Shown piece after piece: positions 35,548 to 48,074 of a stretch of 64,000 nucleotides of DNA. The DNA lies in the NCBI GenBank assembly GCA_025267735.1, contig CM046294.1:47050070-47114069 (forward strand), read 5' to 3'. Numbering within the stretch: the stretch's first letter is position 1; the number at the start of each line of letters is the position of its first letter. The stretch comes from Mactra quadrangularis (lineage: Eukaryota; Mollusca; Bivalvia; Venerida; Mactridae). The notes under the pieces were generated by a model. It searched no databases, was not told the origin of the DNA, and worked only from the letters and a program-made list of their open reading frames with translations. Position numbers and translations under genes: made by a program.

Positions 35548-37287
35548 GTGCCAAAACATGCTATAAAAAGATAGCACCCATTTACACTTATATTGGTATG
35601 ACATAAATTGTGCCAAAACATTCTACATCTATATACGGATAGGTTGTATTGGCATAAACACTTAGGATAGAATATAGCAAATAAACGGGACCAGAACGTG
35701 ACACAAGCTTATAGCTGCTTATGGCTCAACAATTGGGCGTTCTTACACGACAGTTTAGTGTCAAAAATATGCTAAATAGTGCTATCCTACATTCACATAA
35801 AGCACACCAAGTCAAATATCTGAATGCTTAGACGTCTAAGTCAATTCTCAATTCACAAAATTAAATACATGTATTTAAATTGTGACTCATAGCGCATTGA
35901 TAAGTTTCTTTAGCGTCAATAAGTCAATTTCTTAACATTTACTTAAGTTTCTTGTGCTATTAGAACCATCAAACTATCTTTTCAACACTGCTTGATAATA
36001 AAAATAATTAAGCTGGTTATTTTTTGAGAAGTTCCTTTCTACCAAAATTGAAAGTTACACAGAATACTAGGTAACGTATTAAGCACTTGTCAGTGTTGAC
36101 TTGTCCTTATTTGTATTTGATTTGGACAAGAGAATGTCTTCAAATGCAAACCTTTAGATGCAAGCACTGAGTCTAATTGTTCACTTCATTTTTAAATACA
36201 GCTTGTTACCTGAAGTTTGTTTATAAAATGTAACAGACTCTTACTTAAAATGAAACTTGGCATAGTATGGCTTTTCACCTAAATTATTTGTTAATATAAT
36301 GTAATGTACACAAAATGTACCTTCATAATGTCTGTATAAATATATCCATATTGTTTGTATATTATAATTGATATTTCTATGCTGTAAAGGATATACGAAA
36401 GAGAGCTTGGTGTGGTTTTATTCTATGGTTTTATTCCGGTGTCATCCACCACGGTTATCTTAATAAAACATTAATTCCGTCAATAGTGACTGGAGAATCA
36501 TTTTAGATCACTTGTTACATTAGAGGCCATTTCGCATCAATATCTGACCATATAAAACAACTTGCCAATCCAATACTCAATCTGTACAGAAGCCTTCATT
36601 TTGAAACTATCTTTGAGACAACTTGTAGCCTACTGTTTTGCTCAATTTTTGTGTTTTAGCTTGTCGTCAGTTCGATTTATATTATAGTTCCAGGTTAATA
36701 TATTTACAGTATTTGATGAACGAATGTTCTTATTTAAGTAAGATATCTTCATTATCTGACTATATGGTTTAAATATGTCATCCAAGCATTGTCTGTCAAC
36801 ACATTTCGTAACCATAGAGTTATGTGATTATCATAATGTTCGTTTCTTTTGTTAAATTTTTGCCTTTTTAGTGTTGATGTGCTAAATGTCATTTATTTCA
36901 TTATGTCAGTCAGTGGATACATGTATCTATTCAATATCAGATAAAGTGATTTATAATTAATGTTTTTAGTCATCATTGAAGTTGCAACCAGGACATTATC
37001 TGGTGTTCTTGCTTATTCATTTCTCTATACAGTAACAGTTTTAATAATCTAATGGCTTTGGACAGCAGATTAATTATTTACATGTATTTGTGTGACTGTG
37101 ATTAGTAAAAGACAAATAATTTCATTCTTATATCATCTAAAACACAAATTGTATCGGTGCTATCAACCGACAGAAATTAAGTTATCTGACCTTATTCAGT
37201 TACAAAATTGACTTAAACTAAAATCCCAGATAAAAACTAAACCTTTCATACTTTATGCACTGTTTGTAATTGTGTACTTACAAAATG
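35548..37287. other. Non-coding DNA
   Basis: A short repeated phrase (gtgccaaaacatgctataa near 35,082 and 35,549) and AT-rich sequence. No gene, RNA or clear transposon recognised. Confidence 0.5.
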
Positions 37288-37440
37288 CAATAATAAATTA
37301 TCTAATCAATGGAGGAAAATCGACATTATTGTCAAATTTTCATGGAAGGGTATAACCTCCCCGGGTGGGATTCGAACCCGCAATCCCTCGGGCACGAGGT
37401 TCCAAATCCCGACGCGCTACCAACTGCGCTATCGACCCGA
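37288..37440 (-). mobile_element. tRNA-SINE (GGGTCGATAGCGCAG family), truncated copy
   Basis: The minus strand carries the full tRNA-like head (gggtcgatagcgcagttggt, gcgggttcgaatcccacccg) and about 70 bp of body (ccttccatgaaaatttgaca, attagataatt). The 3' half is missing. Confidence 0.8.
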
Positions 37441-38320
37441 TCCAAACTAAAGAAAATTATAAATAAATGTCTTCTAACTATGAACTGACATAAAATACAT
37501 GAAAAAAAAAATGAAATTCTATGACCAACAACATCAAATTCCATAGAACACCTTGACGACAGGTTACATGCATATCAACACTTACATAAAATGATTGTTT
37601 TAGAATAAATTCAGTAAATACGACAGCTATACTTGAGAATATATTCATTATCACCATAGCAACTAGACCATACCATGTTATAAATACATGTCCTATATCA
37701 TCTTCACTAACTAAACCTCCATAACTTATCATAGAATAAATTGTAATGTAGTTATTAGTAATAGAATTAACATCAATTAACCATGTCTGTCAATAGACAT
37801 AATTCTTAACTCCCAAGTTATCAGTGTGGGGAACCACCTGACCAATCCTATTTGGTTCCTAAATCATCAAATTTAGATGAAAAAAAAACAAGGTAAATGA
37901 CATTTATACTTAACAGATTTTTATCAGACCCAGTGTAGTCTAAGCAGTACAAAATTCTCCTTATAGTGGTAGTTCTGCCAACCCCACAATGGTTCTAGTT
38001 TTCTAGATTACCCGAGGGTTTGAACAAGCCGAGAGATTTTTGGGAGAACCTCGAGGTAACTAGGAAATTAATACCATATACAGCAGACAGTGAGGTTGAT
38101 ACCCCTCAATGTGAAATTAGCAATAATCATTTCCAAATCTTTAAGTAGCAGAACGAGCGATTGAATTTCAAAATTTTTGTGAACATTACATAAGGCTGTG
38201 CGTGTGCAAATAAAGGGGACAGTTTCTTCTTCAATTAATATAATCTGCAATGCACGTCAACAAGCAGACAATATATTGTTTGTGCAGTTATTATCCAGTT
38301 TATTAGGGCTGCGGCGAGTA
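37441..38320. other. Non-coding DNA
   Basis: The minus ORF 37,478-37,732 (84 codons) has a possible hydrophobic segment but no recognisable family or exon borders. Nothing else seen. Confidence 0.45.
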
Positions 38321-38344
38321 TTCGAGTACTCGGATTTTCCCGAT

Positions 38345-38870
38345 GTTTCGTTTTTAGTCCTTAAATTTTGAAACATCGCTCATTGCCTTAACGATAGTAT
38401 ATTTGTTCATTATATTAGATTATTCGCAGCGAATGGCCGAGGAGTTCCGAATGTATCGTTATGTAACGTTCTGTAACGTTTTGTGTAATTGAACACGCTA
38501 CTAATCTATGTTTCAAAATTTACGGACTAAAAACGAAACATCACTCATTGCCTAAACGATCATATATTTATTGAATTCAACACCGGTATTTTCAGAACAG
38601 CGTGTAAATATGTCCGAGATTATTCGCATTGAATGGCCGAGGAGTTCCGAATGTAACGTTCGCGGTAACTGAAGGCAGAGCAGGTCTGAGTTCAGTTACA
38701 TTTACATACATTCGGAACTCCTCGTCCATTTGCTGCGAATAATCTCGGACATATTTAGACGCTATTTTGAAACTACCGCTGTTGAAGTAAACAACTGTAT
38801 GGCCGAGGAGTGCCGAATGTATCGTTACGTAACGTTCTGTAACTTTTTGTGTAATTGAACACGCTCTTGT
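38345..38870. repeat. Nested direct and inverted copies of a GGCCGAGGAGTTCCGAATG module
   Basis: The module occurs in plus orientation near 38,434, 38,632 and 38,801 and inverted near 38,711-38,735. Matching flanks are attattcgcagcgaatggcc, tatcgttatgtaacgttctg and tgtaattgaacacgct. A separate inverted pair (gtttcgtttttagtcc near 38,345; ggactaaaaacgaaac near 38,526) brackets the first copy. Confidence 0.8.
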
Positions 38871-39562
38871 GATATATATTCAATCAAAACCCCATGTTCG
38901 ACAGGGCTATTAGACATAGCGCTTTGATTTCTTACAAAAAAGTAAAAACGCATAAGTAAAAATATGTAATATATTATATCTAATAAATCTAAACAATCGA
39001 AAATCTGCATTTGTACCACGTGGCCGTCCAATATGTTCCCGTTTTGGATCAAAAATATATATCGTCGTTGCTCCATGAAAACCGCGTTAGTTGGTTTTGG
39101 TTAGTTTTCAGGAGGCGAAAAAAACTAAATATTTAAATGATCAAATGTCCGATTTTATCCGTTATATGTGCATTGTTTGATATTTAAATACATATTTAAC
39201 TTGTGAAACTGGATTTTTCAGCCACTTCAGTAGTTAAGCTATACGGACTCTTACGCGATTTTGTCATTAATTTTCAAAAAATTGCTAATACGCATTTTTT
39301 GAAACACTGTTTATTCCAGATGTTTGTCATAAGTCAATCTTACTACTCCATACTGTTCACATGTATATTGTCTGAACGATTCAACAAATATTTTCAAACT
39401 TTGTCTTTATTATATTATTTTCGTATTGGACAGTTGGGTACATGTGCACTAAACGATGTTAGCCTGGTTTCCGATTTGAATCTTTAACGATCAAATGATT
39501 ATGATTATTTCAAAAAATACGAAAGATATATAATAAAAAGTTTATTATACATTTCACTATAC

Positions 39563-39644
39563 AATACGGTATATTTGGACTCGAACACAGCTTTCCATGC
39601 TATTATATGTACTCGTCCAAATATATTTCCGTATTGTACTGTAA
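39563..39644. repeat. Imperfect hairpin (acaatacgg ... ccgtattgt)
   Basis: acaatacggtatatttggac pairs with gtccaaatatatttccgtat around a loop of about 36 bases. Confidence 0.7.
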
Positions 39645-40029
39645 AATGTATACAGGTATAATCACCTATAATTATGTTACATACTAGCCTATCATAGATT
39701 CCAGTTTAAAACCTGATATGATAAAATACATTTAAACAATTTTAATTATAATAAATGTATAAATTTTCATAGAAACTGATCAAATTTTAATAAAAGCGCT
39801 GAGTGTTGAAGATAAGCGCATTCAATTTTGGAGTCAAGCCACAGTTATCTTCATTAATTCAACATTGGTTACAATGCATCTTGAACAGCAAGTTCTATGT
39901 TCGATTCTAATCCAAATTCTGCAGTATTGCAACATCGTGTTGTAACGTTATCTGAATTGCTTGGTTCTAGAAAAACAAGAATAATACCCAATCATCATCT
40001 TCTTTGTCACAACTGAGCAAAAATAACAG

Positions 40030-40281
40030 GGGCGGATCCAGGATTTTTAAGGGGGTCCAAACTTTTCTAGGGGGAGGGGTCCGAACTTAAACATTTTACA
40101 GAAAAAATGCAACATATTAATAATAATAACTACATAACCATTAAATCTATGTTACGCACCGAGAGAAATTGCTTCATACTACTTAAAAATGACTTACAGT
40201 CAAGAAATACACCAATGAACTGGTACATTTTCCAAATTCTATGGGGTGCGGACCCCCCTGACCTACCCGCTGGATCCGCCC
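40030..40281. mobile_element. GGATCC-end MITE, copy B
   Basis: The ends GGGGCGGATCCAGGAT and CTGGATCCGCCC surround the family core (atgcaacatattaataataa, cataaccattaaatctatg, cttcatactacttaaaaatg). There is no coding content. Confidence 0.8.
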
Positions 40282-40519
40282 AATAAATTGGAACATTTGG
40301 AAGATAGGAGTCTGATACTATAAGTATATTAATTGGTGTTTCATATAAAGGGCCTTTAGGTGCAATGTCTTACTCATGTACTGTTTACTGCGGGAAGGGG
40401 GTTATAACACATCTGAGCAAGCTTATATAAGGGAAGATATACTTCTTCTTCTTCTTAATACAGTTCTCCTTCAGTATTGAAGATTTGAAGATTTTGTGCC
40501 GGCGCTTATTTTAACAATC

Positions 40520-40890
40520 AAAGGTGTATATTACAGAGATATAACAGTTTAGTTTATTCAGTGATATAACTCTGGGCGGTATAAAAGAACATATATTTAT
40601 TATATACAAGTGCATCTACTGCTTAAAAATGGGGACAAGGACAGACACAGGGATCATAGCTTTAAAGGTGTCCACTGTGACTGCCTCATGGGCATTTAAT
40701 GGCAGGAGGTTCCATTGTGCAACAGTTCTTGGGTAAAAAGAGTACTGGTATGAGTCTTTAACGGTATAAATGAGTTTGTATGTATAGGAATTGTTAGATC
40801 TTGTTCTCTGGTCAGCTTGTATAAGTAAGTTGGGAGATACTTTACAACGCTTGCACACACCCAGTGAATCTTAACATACTGGCATGGCTC
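40520..40890 (-). pseudogene. LINE 3' end: C-terminal reverse-transcriptase tail
   Basis: The minus-strand ORF (40,858-40,616) includes YSFYPRTVAQWNLLPLNAHE, matching the Y-S-F-F-P-R-T-x-x-x-W-N-x-L-P signature at the C-terminus of many CR1/jockey-type LINE ORF2 proteins. A stop and an AT-rich aataaa-type 3' end follow. The rest of the element is missing. This is a different LINE family from 31,178 and 50,030. Confidence 0.7.
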
Positions 40891-41707
40891 TATACAAGTT
40901 CAGCAATATTTCTGTTTTGGAGAACATAATAATAGCATCATGGAAGATGGTTCCTTGTTAACAATGACTGCACACTCAGTCTAGTTGTTCAATTGGTTGG
41001 ATCTGTATGTTGCGGTAAAACTCAACCCGTGGACAACTCAATCCGACGTATGGGAACTCAGTCCGCATGTAGAGACAACTCAATCAGGGGTTTACTCACT
41101 CCGTATCATATACATACATCATAGAGTAAAATACAACTGCTGTTTGGTTTATGGAGGTTTTTTTTCTATACACTTTTTACACACAATGATGGACTGTACT
41201 CAAAAGAGTCACAAGTATCAATGGATACATTTTGTTAGATGAATTTGCGACGAATACAGACTAATTTATATTTGACTAATTAAACAAACTATTGTTCCAA
41301 AAACATTTACAGACAACAATAGAAAAGATTTTGTCTACGAGATTTTGCAAATACATGTATTGAAAACCAGATGTTAATACTTTATATACATTTTTATTTA
41401 CAGATTTTACAAGGTCGAACATGGTCTTAAAACTATTTAGATATACTTCGTGGTAAACATGTATCAATGATTTTTTTTGTTCGAAATAAATCTCCGAAGT
41501 GACTTTTAGGAGAATTTACATTTTTTTGAAACTGGGAAAATCCCACATGAGGATTCAAGTATCGACTTATAAAATAATACTCCCTGAATTTTTCCCTGAT
41601 TAAATAATTAAGGAACAATAATAATAATAATATTCCATTTTTATTTAAATCTTAAGTTAATTGATTCAATTAATGTTATTCTACAAAGTTTTTCTGACTT
41701 GATATGT

Positions 41708-41803
41708 ATGGTGGCATATTTCTACCACCAGATAACCACATAACTTACTAGATAATTATCTAGTAAGTTATGTGGTTATCTGGTGGCAAAAATATGCCAC
41801 CAT
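41708..41803. repeat. 96-bp palindrome, perfect over its central 62 bp
   Basis: The centre is at 41,755.5 (agataattatct). The inner arms ccaccagataaccacataac / gttatgtggttatctggtgg match fully, and the outer atggtggcatattt / aaatatgccaccat match with a short mispaired segment between. A diverged relative lies at about 42,516-42,592. Confidence 0.92.
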
Positions 41804-42269
41804 AGCATTCAATATGATGACTTTTGAGTTAAGGCTTGGACCAATTTTCTGAATGTAAAATATAAAATAAGCAAAATATAAATAAAGAATAAATAATAAT
41901 TAATATTTCATTTGACTTTAGATCCATTTTTATGATATATCTAGCTTATTATTTTTTTTATCATTATTACAGGTATAAATGAATAAAATGTGGTTATTGA
42001 TTTAAAAATGTTTCATGCACAATCATTAGCTCAGTAAACATAAGTGTGTGGGTTGTATATAAACTAGAAAACACTGCATTAAATGTTTGACAATACATAT
42101 ATTGCCATACATATCACAGATTCTAATGAAATATGGCAGTATGATTTTTCTCACCAACTTAAACATGGTAAACAGACAGACAGCAATTAAAAAGCTCAAT
42201 TTAAGGTACAAGCCCATATTTCCAGGTACATGTAGTAATGTACACTATAAATCTATTCATTTTCATGAT

Positions 42270-42530
42270 TCATATAATAATGAACAAACCTTCTATGTCC
42301 TGAAGGAATATCTCCCATCCATAAACTGTTTTTTCCTCTGCCCTATACAGGTTTGATCCTTCTTCTGATCTTATAAATTCGTACAATACATCAAAGTCAA
42401 CATTTCTTGTAATCCTGTTCGGTTTTTGACACAACATTGGTTTAAACAGGTCTTTATTTGTTTTTACCAATGCCCAGGCTTCCAACGTTTCCATTCCCTG
42501 GATGAACTGATTGATAGTTACGTAACTAGT
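42270..42530 (-). pseudogene. Coding-like fragment resembling the C-terminus of HECT-like proteins
   Basis: The frame reads FIQGMETLEAWALVKTNKDL, then LFKPMLCQKPNRIT, then SEEGSNLYRAEEKTVYGWEI followed by FLQDIEG, stop at 42,270. The pattern (F..G, then FKP.LC, then SEEGSN...E......W..FLQD) recalls the C-terminal end of multi-copy HECT-like proteins in fish and bivalves. This is recognition from memory and could be wrong. I found no upstream exons, and a palindromic MITE relic borders the 5' side. It could be a real terminal exon or a gene fragment. Confidence 0.4.
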
Positions 42531-42592
42531 TAACCACTTAATTAAATAGTTAGGTTATGTGGTTAACTGGTGGAAGAAATATGCCACCATAG
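42516..42592. mobile_element. Diverged half of the palindromic MITE at 41,708
   Basis: gttatgtggttaactggtgg followed by aagaaatatgccaccat matches the right arm of the 41,708 palindrome. The left arm is only traceable as actagttaaccac. Confidence 0.6.
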
Positions 42593-43030
42593 ATATGCTA
42601 CACATACATATGAACTCTAAAGCGTTATAAACAATACCACATGGGTTTATTTAGATACTATGCTTATCAGATTGAAATGACAGATTAATAGTTCGCCCGC
42701 TGATGAATTGGCTGAAGTTGTCAGATAATGTTTCCCTAATGGTTCTGGACATAACGGTACCACCTTCCTCAGATCGGATGAGATTCTCTTCGTTATGTGT
42801 AGGACTGTAACGAAACTTCTAAGTACTCCGATTTCAGTATTGTAGGAAGTCTTATTTTTCAACATAAAAGTCTGATCGATGATGGAAATGTGTTTTGGAC
42901 CATACTGACCTTTGCTTTCATGGTTTTCATGCTACTTTATCAATGCAAACCATTTTTGTCGTGCATGCGTTTAACATGAGAAGATTTCCTAATTGTTTTG
43001 ATTGAACAGAAATCAAGCAAAATAGAAGTC

Positions 43031-43105
43031 TTACTCTGCAGGTGACGCGCCGTCTAGCAAAAGACCTATGACAATTTCTCGTTCTTGAAGCGACATTCGA
43101 GCCAT
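43031..43105 (-). pseudogene. Tc1-like transposase N-terminal fragment
   Basis: The minus strand reads MARMSLQEREIVIGLLLDGAS, the start of a Tc1/mariner-type helix-turn-helix, and then stops. The following HTH helices are lost. 43,140-43,200 contains a small gtgcaaaaattgcac-like palindrome that may belong to the element. Confidence 0.45.
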
Positions 43106-43484
43106 GTCTTGATTTTTCGTTGTGCATATCAACACACTAATGATTTTCACTAAAACTGACAACGTGCAATTTTTGCACGATAAGCACATGCGCATTTCCG
43201 CTTTTCTGCACGTGCACGACAAACCCAATTTTGCATCAATTAAGAAGCATAAAAACCATGCAAGCAGACGACAGTATAGTCCTTTACGCAGTTCCATTAA
43301 CGATCGGACATCAATGATGAAAAATGAAAATTTCTGACAACATTGAAATCGGTGACTTAGAAGTTTCGTGAAGTATATTTCATGTCAGTATTCAATCTTA
43401 ATACATGTTTTTCAGTGAAGATGTATGCTATTGACTTTATTTTTAAGTGTTTAGTATAAATGTTATTTCAATTGAAATCTAATT

Positions 43485-43582
43485 TAGGCCACAACAAATT
43501 GATCACATCTTCTTCGCTCGCTCGCCCCATTTTCCCCAGAAAAGTCCGTAGAACACATTATCAACTTGTTGTGGCCTTATTT
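43485..43582. mobile_element. Small foldback element, ggccacaacaa ends
   Basis: aggccacaacaaattgatca at 43,487 pairs with cattatcaacttgttgtggcct near 43,556-43,577. The centre carries gctcgctcgcc. One end also occurs at 29,352. Confidence 0.7.
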
Positions 43583-43917
43583 TAATTGAAAAATCTAATT
43601 TACATTAAATTTGCTTATTAATCTAGATAAATACAATAACATATTTGTTCCATAATGAACTGTTGTCAGTGAGCTCATATTTGTTTTCAAAAATGAATAT
43701 GATTAGCTAAAACACGTCTATTTATGTGATTATATACCAAAATGACATGTTTTGTAGATTTCTGTTCAATCTTGATAAAGTCTGTACGAAGACATATATG
43801 TTTTTAAAATCTCTTTTCTGCATTGTTTGCTGTTGTTACATTTGCAACTTGTAAAAAAATGAGTATGGCTCATTTTCTTTCAGACAAGCCTTCAGCAGAG
43901 CCATGCCACCCAGACTA

Positions 43918-46900
43918 CACTGTAAAAACAGGTGTTTTGCTTTTAAACACTTTTTAAAACACTTTTCTGTTACACTTTTAAAACATGTTACCACTTTAAA
44001 CATGTAACATGTTTTGCTTTTAAACATGCTCGTGTTTTGTTATAAAACATTACACATATCAAAATAACACACCAGAACGCATTGAAAACATGTAAAAGTG
44101 TTTTAAATTAAAACACTTGACGCGTTTAAAATCAAAACACTTTCTTGTTACACTTTTTGCACACGTAACGCCATATTAAAACACTTCATGTGTTTTCTTG
44201 ATAAACACTGAACATGTTTGTATTTTTCACATGTTTTGTTGCAAAGCTGAAACTTATTGCTTTAAGAGCACTGTTCGCTGAGTCTTCTAAAATGAAACCT
44301 TGACTAACTAACAATGTTATTTAATCAAAGTCACGGCTGAAAATATGCAAATAAATAAAAAACATAATTTGAAAAGAATAAATTATCATTTATTTGTCAT
44401 AAAAATGCAACCATAATTTACTTTGAGTGACTAAAATAATAGTAAGTTAAAATATTCTACTTGTGATTATTTCCTTCATAACATACACACACAAAGCTAT
44501 TAAATAGTAATAATGTGTCACTTGTACATATAGTCTCTTTTCCAATTGGGTTTGACTCCCCTACACAAAATTTTGCAAAAACATTAGTGTACTTGAAACA
44601 TTATTCAGATGGATTTTAAGTCATTTTTAAGTTTATGTATTAACTACTCTCCTCTTCTTCAGAATATGCACTTAACTAAAGTGTAACAAAAGATCTCTGC
44701 ATTAAACACTATCTTATTGAAACTAAAAATTTTATAACACCAACTGAATGAAATAATTATATTCATTTCATAAGTATATTGTTCACTTATTATGTCATTG
44801 ACTTTTGTTCAATCTAAAAACATCAAGAATCTTAAGCCCAGTCACACCTACATGACTATGACTATTGACCAAGATGTAAACTAGTAGAAATTTAAAGAAG
44901 AGTGGTCATTTTCACAAAAAAATTACATAAAAATCATTGTAAGTAAAAATCAGGAAAACATTTATAATACCTTTCTTCTTTGTCCAATAAACTTTAACTA
45001 AAATATTCTCTGATATGGTAGAATAATGAATTCTTTCTTAAATTCATATCATGATAATTATTATATTATATCTTTTAGGCTTTTAACTTTAAATTTTTTA
45101 AATTGGCTCACAATACTTATTTCTTCGAGATTTTTTTGTGAAAATGCCCACAGAATCTTAGACAGTGTGATGAATTAATATTGAAAAAATACAAGCAATT
45201 TATATCATTATTGTTCTTAATATCAAATATATAATCCAAGGCACTTTATATTATCATTTATCTGGTTATGAATTAATAGTTCAATTGTATTTGGATTAAC
45301 TTTTGTATTCTACATCCTCTTTCTCCTTTCCCTCTATCTTATATCATCATGTACCATCTCTAACAAATATTTCAACTTCTATCGAACTTTAATGATGGAT
45401 GTTTGATTGTTTCTGAAATATATACATTACAATTAACAATTGTAAAAATACTTTAAGGGCTACTTTGTTGATAATTCTATATTATAGATAGACTTGACAT
45501 GTGCTGTATTATTGTAAAGCAATTTCTATACAGTTTAAAAGATATATACCAGTATGAGTTACTCTCACTTATAGTAATATATTTAAAAATTTGCTGTTAT
45601 CAAAATTTTTAAAAGGCTAAATAAGCTGTAACATTCCAAAATAGTAGTTTAAACTCTAGTACCAGGTTATAAATAGGACTTCTGCACTATGCTAAGTTGA
45701 ACAAACCACAAATTATATTGCTAACTTTCAGTGAATTAACTTACTTTATAAGACGGGTACATTTCAGTTTGCCAAAAGCTCCATTACTCTCCCCAAACAC
45801 TATATATATACAAAACTCATATATACACAACTCATTCAACAATATGGCTCCATTTCTCAGTTATTAGCATTGTGTCTGCCTTTCCTTCCAAAAGGTGTAA
45901 GTATAGTAAATAACCAACCTGAATAAAAATGAAAATAACAATATTAAATTCAAGGATTCATGATAAAATGATGACACACTCAAACTCAATCACATTCTTG
46001 TCTTAAATTAATAAAAATATAACAGGATAAAACATGCATGCTTAACCAGGGCCTAAAATGAGAATAGCTGTGCTTAGGGCACCCGACTACCTAAATAAGT
46101 TGCCGACCTTAGAGTTTTTATATCAATGTCAGCAAACTTCGGTGGTTTTTGTGTTCATAACTGCAAAAAATAGTGATTTCATGAGTAAAAAGCAACAACA
46201 AAAAACCTACCCTACCTCTCATTTCTCTGGCTGTTCCCATAAACACAGAATTTTATCTTGGCCTTACCACCATGGAAAAAAAGCCAGTCATGTATGTATA
46301 ATGTCTCATTAAATAACTTGTCTCACAGTCTGAGTATTATTTTCATATCATTTCTTCAAGCATCTGCTCTTTTTCCCTAAAATACATTGTATAAAGTAAC
46401 AACATTGCAAATTTAAAACAATTCTAGCTATTTTAAGTGTATATTTTATAATTGCTATATGCTTTTTGTGATAAACATGGGGTGACGAAATTAGTACAGG
46501 AACGAAATTAGGACCCCGAAAAATGCTTTAAGTGTATGAGGTGGGGTGACGAAATTAGGACAGGGATGAAATTAGGTACTAGCTATTGTATTAGACCAAC
46601 AACAAACGCACAAACTAACTGAGTAAGTATTAACAATATAAATGCAGAAGGGAATGCAAAAATTGATACAAGAAAGATAATATTTTCTTTTTAAACAAAT
46701 AGCTGTGTAGGCGCCAGTGATCCTAAATGACTACAGATAATACCAACGAAATTCAAAGAATGTCGCGAAAACTGATGACAAAATGTATCCCATGTCAAAA
46801 AGCTCTTCCCTTTGCATAAATTTTATTACTAAATTTCAAAACTTGAGACTGAAAACACGACAGGTGATAAAGCGACCCAAGAAATATTAAAGTAATACAT

Positions 46901-47468
46901 TACTTACATTAATGTTCCGACGATTTTCTGGGCGCGAGCAGACAGCGCTTCAACCTTGAATTCGAACATTCCATAATCTCCAAACAAAACTACTTGGTGA
47001 TTGGGACAATATAGTTTCCACGTCAACAATGTTAATTCACTATTAAAGAATACTTATGCATTCCATTCTTAATATATTTACATATCTGTGTGTTTATAAA
47101 AAAAGTCAAAGCTTCGCTAAGAGACTATAAAGTGTGTTCGTTTTGCACACTAGTGAAAACGCACGTGTTTTACATTTCCGTTTCTGGTAAAAAAAATACG
47201 CAAAAATCCGTATATTAATGAAGATGTTGGGTCTTATATATCGTTTTGTAGTTACATTTGTTTCTCCATTGCGATTATCAATTTTTCAGACGAACAAATT
47301 TTAACGATTGAAAAATGGTACCGTTTAAAAGTAAAACACTGCCGATTTTTTTAAATCACTAAAACGCTAAGTGTTGCTGTATTAAACGGATGTGTTACGA
47401 AAGTAAATTGCAGTGTTTTCGTTTTAAACACTTATAAAACATGTTACGTGTTCCCATTTTTTACAGTG
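43918..47468. mobile_element. 3.55-kb non-autonomous DNA element with CACTGTAAAAA ends
   Basis: CACTGTAAAAAC at 43,918 and TTTTTTACAGTG ending at 47,468 are inverted, with TA immediately outside both. The two subterminal regions (43,925-44,230 and 47,330-47,465) are dense in aaacac/gtgttt and aaaacatgtta motifs in both orientations. The 3-kb interior is AT-rich without a transposase. CACTG ends recall CACTA/EnSpm, but the TA flank does not fit its 3-bp duplication, so the superfamily is open. Confidence 0.6.
46485..46580. repeat. ~64-bp tandem duplication (ggggtgacgaaattag)
   Basis: tggggtgacgaaattag is followed by acagg-type sequence and gaaattagg twice, within the interior of the CACTG-ended element. 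Confidence 0.75.
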
Positions 47469-47551
47469 TATGTGCCGTCTATTTTCTCTTTTACTCCTTC
47501 AAGATTACTTACACCTGCACGGGAACCACGGTCCCACCGAGTAAATAGACG

Positions 47552-48074
47552 TAGATTGGTGCTGTTTGATGATAGATTGGTGCTGAATGACAATAGATTG
47601 GTGCCGGATGACGATGAATTGGTGCTGAATGACAATAGATTGGTGCTGAATGACAATAGATTGGTGCTGAATGAAAATAGATTGGTGCTGATTGACAATA
47701 GATAGGTGCTGATTGACAATATATTGGTGCTAAATGAAAATAGATTGGTGCTTAATGACAATAGATTGGTGCTGAATGACAATAGATTGGTGCTGAATGA
47801 TAATAGATTGGTGCTGAATGACAATAGATTGGTGCTGAATGACAATAGATTGGTGCTGAATGACAATAGATTGGTGCTGAATGATAATAGATTGGTGCTG
47901 AATGACAATAGATTGGTGCTGAATGACAATAGATTGGTGCTGAATGATAATAGATTGGTGCTGAATGACGATAGATTGGTGCTGAATGACAATAGATTGG
48001 TGCTGAATGAACATAGATTGGTGCTGAATGACAATAGATTGGTGCTGAATGACAATAGACTGGTGCTGAATGAT
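47552..48074. repeat. 21-bp minisatellite, about 25 units
   Basis: The unit attggtgctgaatgacaata g recurs with scattered variants (gattgacaata, gaatgaaaata, gaatgataata). Because 21 is divisible by three, several frames on both strands stay open (NDNRLVL plus, SFSTNLL and HSAPIYC minus). No start context, splice borders or domain supports coding. The array begins about 85 bp after the CACTG-ended element. Confidence 0.92.
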
